Assembly (NCBI RefSeq): GCF_002897295.1 | Contig: NZ_BEXF01000007.1 | Span: 124,001-188,000, forward strand | DNA length: 64,000 nt | Reading direction: 5' to 3' | From: Brevibacillus reuszeri | GTDB lineage: Bacteria > Bacillota > Bacilli > Brevibacillales > Brevibacillaceae | Shown: piece by piece, positions 60,881 through 64,000 of the stretch | Position numbering within the stretch: the first letter of the stretch is position 1 | How the letters are laid out: each line of letters begins with the position of its first letter | The notes under the pieces: model-generated | Database searches by the model: none | What the model was told of the DNA's origin: nothing | What the model saw: the letters and a program-made list of their open reading frames with translations, nothing else | Position numbers and translations under genes: made by a program

Positions 60881-60911
60881 TACAATGATTTGGTGATGAT
60901 AATAATTATCA
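60858..60911 (+). promoter_or_regulatory. Promoter and Fur box of the second AraC-SBP regulator gene
   Basis: TTGAAA (60858-60863), inside the terminator stem, then 17 nt and TACAAT (60881-60886). A perfect Fur box TGATAATAATTATCA (60897-60911) follows just after the start region, 25 nt ahead of ATG 60937. Confidence 0.85.
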
Positions 60912-60936
60912 CTATCAGAAAGGAGTGCAACAGCCT

Positions 60937-62607
60937 ATGCTGGCTTCCTCTATGACTCCTGTCTCCCTATCTTCCCTCTTGTTTCAATTAAGAGCTTGCG
61001 AAATGGTGCATAGCCATCTGAGCAAACAACGCGAGGTCATCACAACTGCTGAACATACCTTGCTCATTTTTACAGAAGGACAAGGATTTTTACATAGTGA
61101 TCATACCTTTTTCCCTATCCTGGTCGGAAAATGCTATCTGCTTCCGCCTGCGACTGCCTATCAGCTTGAACAGGAAGTCACTCGTCCACTCGGCTACTAC
61201 CGCATCGCATTTTCAGTTGTTCATCTCGCTGACCAGCATATGCCTGTGCTTTATCAGCAGACGCTTTTACCAGGTCGTATGGAATTGACCGCTCACCCCG
61301 TGAATCGACTCTATCGGCTGGCGGATGAATTGATGGCAAGGAGCGACAGATCAGATGAACATGAAGCATTCACGCAGCAGCTTCGTTTTCAGGAGCTGAT
61401 CGGTTTTTTATTAGAGCAAAATAGTTCTCGCGGTAAGCAGACGATGAGCACAGCCCAAGACGTAGAGAGCACGATTGATTATATCAGGCAAAACTATCAT
61501 GAAAATATGACAGTCGGACAGCTGGCTGAGCTGGCTCATGTGCCCTCCTGGCAGTACACCCCGCTCTTTCGGGACCTTACAGGGAGGAAGCCGCTTGAAT
61601 TTTTGACTGAAATCCGGGTTGAACAAGCCAAGGATTTATTGATTCACTCAGATGCTTCGTTGCGAGATATTGCCAACCAGGTCGGCTTTTCCGACGAATA
61701 TTATTTCAACCGCCGTTTTCGCAAAACAACAGGGTACTCCCCCAGACAATATGCCCGGTTGCTCAAAAGCAAAAAAAGCGTCCGTGATTGGACAGGGCAT
61801 GAGGTCGAGATTCCCGTACAGCCCCAGCGGATTGTATATATCGGCGAGACTTTTAACGATTTGTTGGCCTTGCAGGTGGAGACAATTGCAGGCGGGAATC
61901 TTTCCTGGATTGATCGGACCATGTACAGAGATAAGCTAAAGCATGTACAAGACCTTCCTTTTCCGTTCACCCCAGACGATTTAATGGCGCTGGGGCCTGA
62001 TCTGATTCTTTTCGCCAGCTCTGATGAAGACGAGTACAACCAGATTGCAGGGATTGCCCCAACACTCACCTTTAATTCCTTTGCTCCGCTTGGATGCCGG
62101 CTACACACACTTGGAGAGTGGCTTGGAAAAGGAGAGATCGCCAGGCAGTGGCTTGAGCATTACGACGCCAAGGAAGCTCACATGTGGCAGCAATTGCGTA
62201 CGGTGCTAAAGCCGGGGGAAACTGCCTCTGTCTTTATTCATGATCACGGGGATCGACTGTTTGTCATGGGCGTGAGCGGATTTTCCTCTGCCCTCTATCA
62301 CCCGCATGGCTTTGCAAGTGGAGGCAAAATTCAGGAGATGCTCGCTGCTGAGGAGGGCTTCTCGGAAATTTCAGAGGCTGCTTTGCCGGACTATGCTGGT
62401 GATCGCCTTTTCATGCTGCTCTCTGAGAAGCCGGATTCCCGGTTAGCAACCCAACAACTGCTAAGCAGCGCGCTTTGGAAGAGTCTGCCCGCTGTCCAAA
62501 ATGGAAAAGTTCATCTCATCGAAGCGCAGCAATGGAACTGGGGCTCGGCACTCGTACGGGAAAACTTGCTGCATGTTCTGCCGGGATTGCTGCGCAGGTC
62601 ATCCTGA
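60937..62607 (+). CDS. AraC family regulator with C-terminal siderophore-binding-protein domain (second copy)
   Basis: A 556-residue protein; ATG 60937 follows AAAGGAG, and GTG 60925 overlaps that site. The helix-turn-helices occupy about 185-270 (MTVGQLAELAHVPSWQYTPLFRDLTGRKPLEF; RDIANQVGFSDEYYFNRRFRKTTGYSPRQYA). The binding domain starts at VRDWTGHEVEIPVQPQRIVYIGE and contains ETASVFIHDHGDRLFVMG, nearly identical to the lipoprotein at 59880. It should sense the same ferri-siderophore in the cytoplasm and activate uptake genes under iron limitation. Monocistronic after its own promoter. Confidence 0.92.
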   Translation: MLASSMTPVSLSSLLFQLRACEMVHSHLSKQREVITTAEHTLLIFTEGQGFLHSDHTFFPILVGKCYLLPPATAYQLEQEVTRPLGYYRIAFSVVHLADQHMPVLYQQTLLPGRMELTAHPVNRLYRLADELMARSDRSDEHEAFTQQLRFQELIGFLLEQNSSRGKQTMSTAQDVESTIDYIRQNYHENMTVGQLAELAHVPSWQYTPLFRDLTGRKPLEFLTEIRVEQAKDLLIHSDASLRDIANQVGFSDEYYFNRRFRKTTGYSPRQYARLLKSKKSVRDWTGHEVEIPVQPQRIVYIGETFNDLLALQVETIAGGNLSWIDRTMYRDKLKHVQDLPFPFTPDDLMALGPDLILFASSDEDEYNQIAGIAPTLTFNSFAPLGCRLHTLGEWLGKGEIARQWLEHYDAKEAHMWQQLRTVLKPGETASVFIHDHGDRLFVMGVSGFSSALYHPHGFASGGKIQEMLAAEEGFSEISEAALPDYAGDRLFMLLSEKPDSRLATQQLLSSALWKSLPAVQNGKVHLIEAQQWNWGSALVRENLLHVLPGLLRRSS

Positions 62608-62642
62608 GGCTAGGACACACACAGCACTCACTAAGACAAAAG

Positions 62643-62720
62643 AAACGGAACCTCGTCAATGGTCCCGAAAATCATGCCGCATACATGAAGCTCGGTCCCG
62701 ATAACGTGTTCCGTTTTTTC
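62643..62720. terminator. Terminator between the regulator and the DeoR gene
   Basis: AAACGGAAC pairs with GTTCCGTTT across about 55 nt, itself partly structured, with T-runs at the plus-strand end. Confidence 0.6.
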
Positions 62721-62722
62721 TT

Positions 62723-63517
62723 CTACAGCTCTCCTGCAACCATCCAGGTCACATTTTTCGTTTGCAAATCTGTGTCCCATTCCTCAGGAGCAGGTGTATC
62801 ACTGATGACGATATCAACCTCTTTCAGGTCGGCTACCTTGCACAAGGTACTGATCCCGATCTTGGAATGATCCGCCAAGACGATGCTTTCATTTGCATTT
62901 TCGATAAAACGCTTGGCCAGCTCAGCACGCTCTGGATCGTAGCAAGTAAGGCCTTTGTGCAAAAGCAGCCCGTCCATCGACAGAAACGCTTTGTCGACAA
63001 AGAAGGACTTCATCATCTTTTCTGCAAAGGCGCCTCCGACCCGATGGTGCTTGGCATTGACTTTTCCGCCCAAAAAGTAGACTTCTGCTTTGAGAACACC
63101 ACTGTTTTGATACTCGATCAAGAGGTTGAGCGCCGTGATGGAGCTCGTCAAGATCGTCAAATCCTTTTTGGTGGACAAAAAGCCGATCATCTGCAGTGGA
63201 GTCGTTCCTTCATCGATGACGATCGTATCATTGTCCTGCACCAGCTCAGCAGCGACACGGCCGATCCGCTTCTTTTCCTCGGCTCGCATAACCTCACGAC
63301 TGAGATGCGAAGGCTCGGAGCGCTCCATATTCAGCTTCACTGCACCGCCATAGACCCGTTTCAGCTTTTTTTCCGCTTCCAGGTCTTCCAAATACCTGCG
63401 AATCGACTCTGAAGAAACCTGCAGCTTCTCCACCAGCTCATTGGTTCTCACTTTGCCGTTTGAGTTGACCAGCTGCAAAATGATCTGCTTACGTTCTTCT
63501 CCGAATAACGACGACAC
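62723..63517 (-). CDS. DeoR/GlpR family transcriptional regulator
   Basis: A 264-residue regulator. Winged helix at residues 1-57 (EERKQIILQLVNSNGKVRTNELVEKLQVSSESIRRYLEDLE), then a DeoR C-terminal sensor domain with DEGTT, TSSITALNLL and VLADHSKIG, which usually binds a phosphorylated sugar or related metabolite. GTG 63517 is placed by GGGGGA at 7 nt; the codons to 63556 lie before that site. It follows phnW on the same strand with no strong terminator, so it may regulate phosphonate use. Confidence 0.9.
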   Translation of the reverse strand: MSSLFGEERKQIILQLVNSNGKVRTNELVEKLQVSSESIRRYLEDLEAEKKLKRVYGGAVKLNMERSEPSHLSREVMRAEEKKRIGRVAAELVQDNDTIVIDEGTTPLQMIGFLSTKKDLTILTSSITALNLLIEYQNSGVLKAEVYFLGGKVNAKHHRVGGAFAEKMMKSFFVDKAFLSMDGLLLHKGLTCYDPERAELAKRFIENANESIVLADHSKIGISTLCKVADLKEVDIVISDTPAPEEWDTDLQTKNVTWMVAGEL

Positions 63518-63680
63518 GCCATGTCCCCCTACTAAATCTGCTATCAGATCAAACACTCCTCAAACGAGATCTGACGCTTCACTTCCTTTTGCAGGCATCC
63601 TGCGTGGAGTTTCCCAACATTTCTGCATCTTTTCCTACCATAAATTGTAGAGGTATTGGGATCTACAATCAAGGAGCTAT

Positions 63681-64000
63681 CTACCAGAATCGATTCTCTT
63701 CGATTGCTACTAGTAAACGTTCCATATCTTCTGCATAGACTTCGCCGATGTTTCCAATCCGAAACGTATCTGCTTGTGATATTTTTCCTGGGTAAATGAC
63801 GAAGCCTGCTTGCTTCAAACGATCATAGAGCTCTTGGAACGAAAAGAAATTGCTCTCGGGATAATAGAAGGATGTAATGAATGGAGATTGGAACTCTTTT
63901 GGCAGCAAGGTTCGGAATCCGAGGCGCTCCATCCCGCCAGACAAGATTTCTTGATTACGTGCATAGCGCTCATATCGCTTAACTACCCCGCCTTCTGCCA
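63681..64000 (-). CDS. phnW: 2-aminoethylphosphonate-pyruvate transaminase PhnW (3' part only)
   Basis: The frame is open to the right edge, giving the last ~106 residues. AEGG-V-RYERYARNQEIL, FRTLLPKEFQSPFITSFYYP, LYDRLKQAGFVIYPGKISQADTFRIGNIG and a final EDMERLL match the C-terminal domain of PhnW, a PLP enzyme that converts 2-aminoethylphosphonate to phosphonoacetaldehyde. The PLP lysine lies outside the window. A DeoR gene follows downstream. The 163-nt gap between them holds an inverted repeat, ATTGTAGA-N10-TCTACAAT (63644-63669). Confidence 0.88.
   Translation of the reverse strand, partial: AEGGVVKRYERYARNQEILSGGMERLGFRTLLPKEFQSPFITSFYYPESNFFSFQELYDRLKQAGFVIYPGKISQADTFRIGNIGEVYAEDMERLLVAIEENRFW

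Overview
The window looks like chromosomal DNA from an aerobic, spore-forming Bacillales species, most likely Brevibacillus or a close relative. The evidence is a ger spore-germination operon, strong AGGAGG-type ribosome binding sites with many TTG and GTG starts, a Bacillus-type guanine riboswitch ahead of xpt-pbuX, FosB (a bacillithiol enzyme), ycnI-ycnJ, CtsR operators ahead of clpE, and Fur boxes of the 7-1-7 form TGATAATnATTATCA. I see no insertion sequence, prophage, CRISPR array or rRNA. The species-level assignment is inference.

Layout. 1-2.7 kb: end of a gerA-type operon whose gerC cistron is frameshifted. 2.7-8.2 kb: a PfpI-family protein, tRNA-Leu(CAA), a cytochrome P450, an ECF sigma/anti-sigma pair, small hypotheticals and fosB. 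8.4-15.7 kb: a globin-type chemotaxis sensor with a zinc-binding tail (frameshifted near its start), a trypsin-fold protease, riboswitch-controlled purine salvage, a 219-nt rod-like inverted repeat and rsgA. 15.8-20.6 kb: an MFS exporter with a leader peptide, a HutD-like protein, copper genes ycnI-ycnJ and ymaF. 20.7-24.5 kb: potABCD polyamine uptake. 24.6-35.3 kb: a MocR regulator divergent from an EamA exporter, a Bcr-type MFS exporter, small membrane proteins, acetyltransferases, a manganese catalase and clpE. 35.5-52.6 kb: PadR, ribokinase, an alpha/beta hydrolase behind a short RLR leader peptide, an M14 peptidase/GbsR/MFS group, endonuclease V, SgrR with an MFS, a DJ-1 protein with LysR, nagA, a nitronate monooxygenase and a VOC-Nudix fusion. 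52.8-62.6 kb: a siderophore uptake locus. 62.7-64 kb: a DeoR regulator and the 3' end of phnW.

The most coherent system is the siderophore locus. Two units, each a binding lipoprotein followed by an AraC-type regulator carrying its own binding-protein domain, lie back to back around position 59,700. Each regulator resembles the lipoprotein beside it more than it resembles the other regulator. Both regulator promoters have their -35 element inside the terminator of the preceding lipoprotein gene, followed by a Fur box. The left unit continues into two FecCD permeases and an ABC exporter. No cognate ATPase gene is present, so one elsewhere in the genome probably energises uptake.

The most unusual items are three short leader ORFs with good ribosome sites ahead of two efflux pumps and a hydrolase. 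One ends in Arg-Leu-Arg, a known macrolide-dependent arrest motif. Others are the structured repeat at 13871-14089 and two genes broken by single-base losses in homopolymers, which may be sequencing errors.
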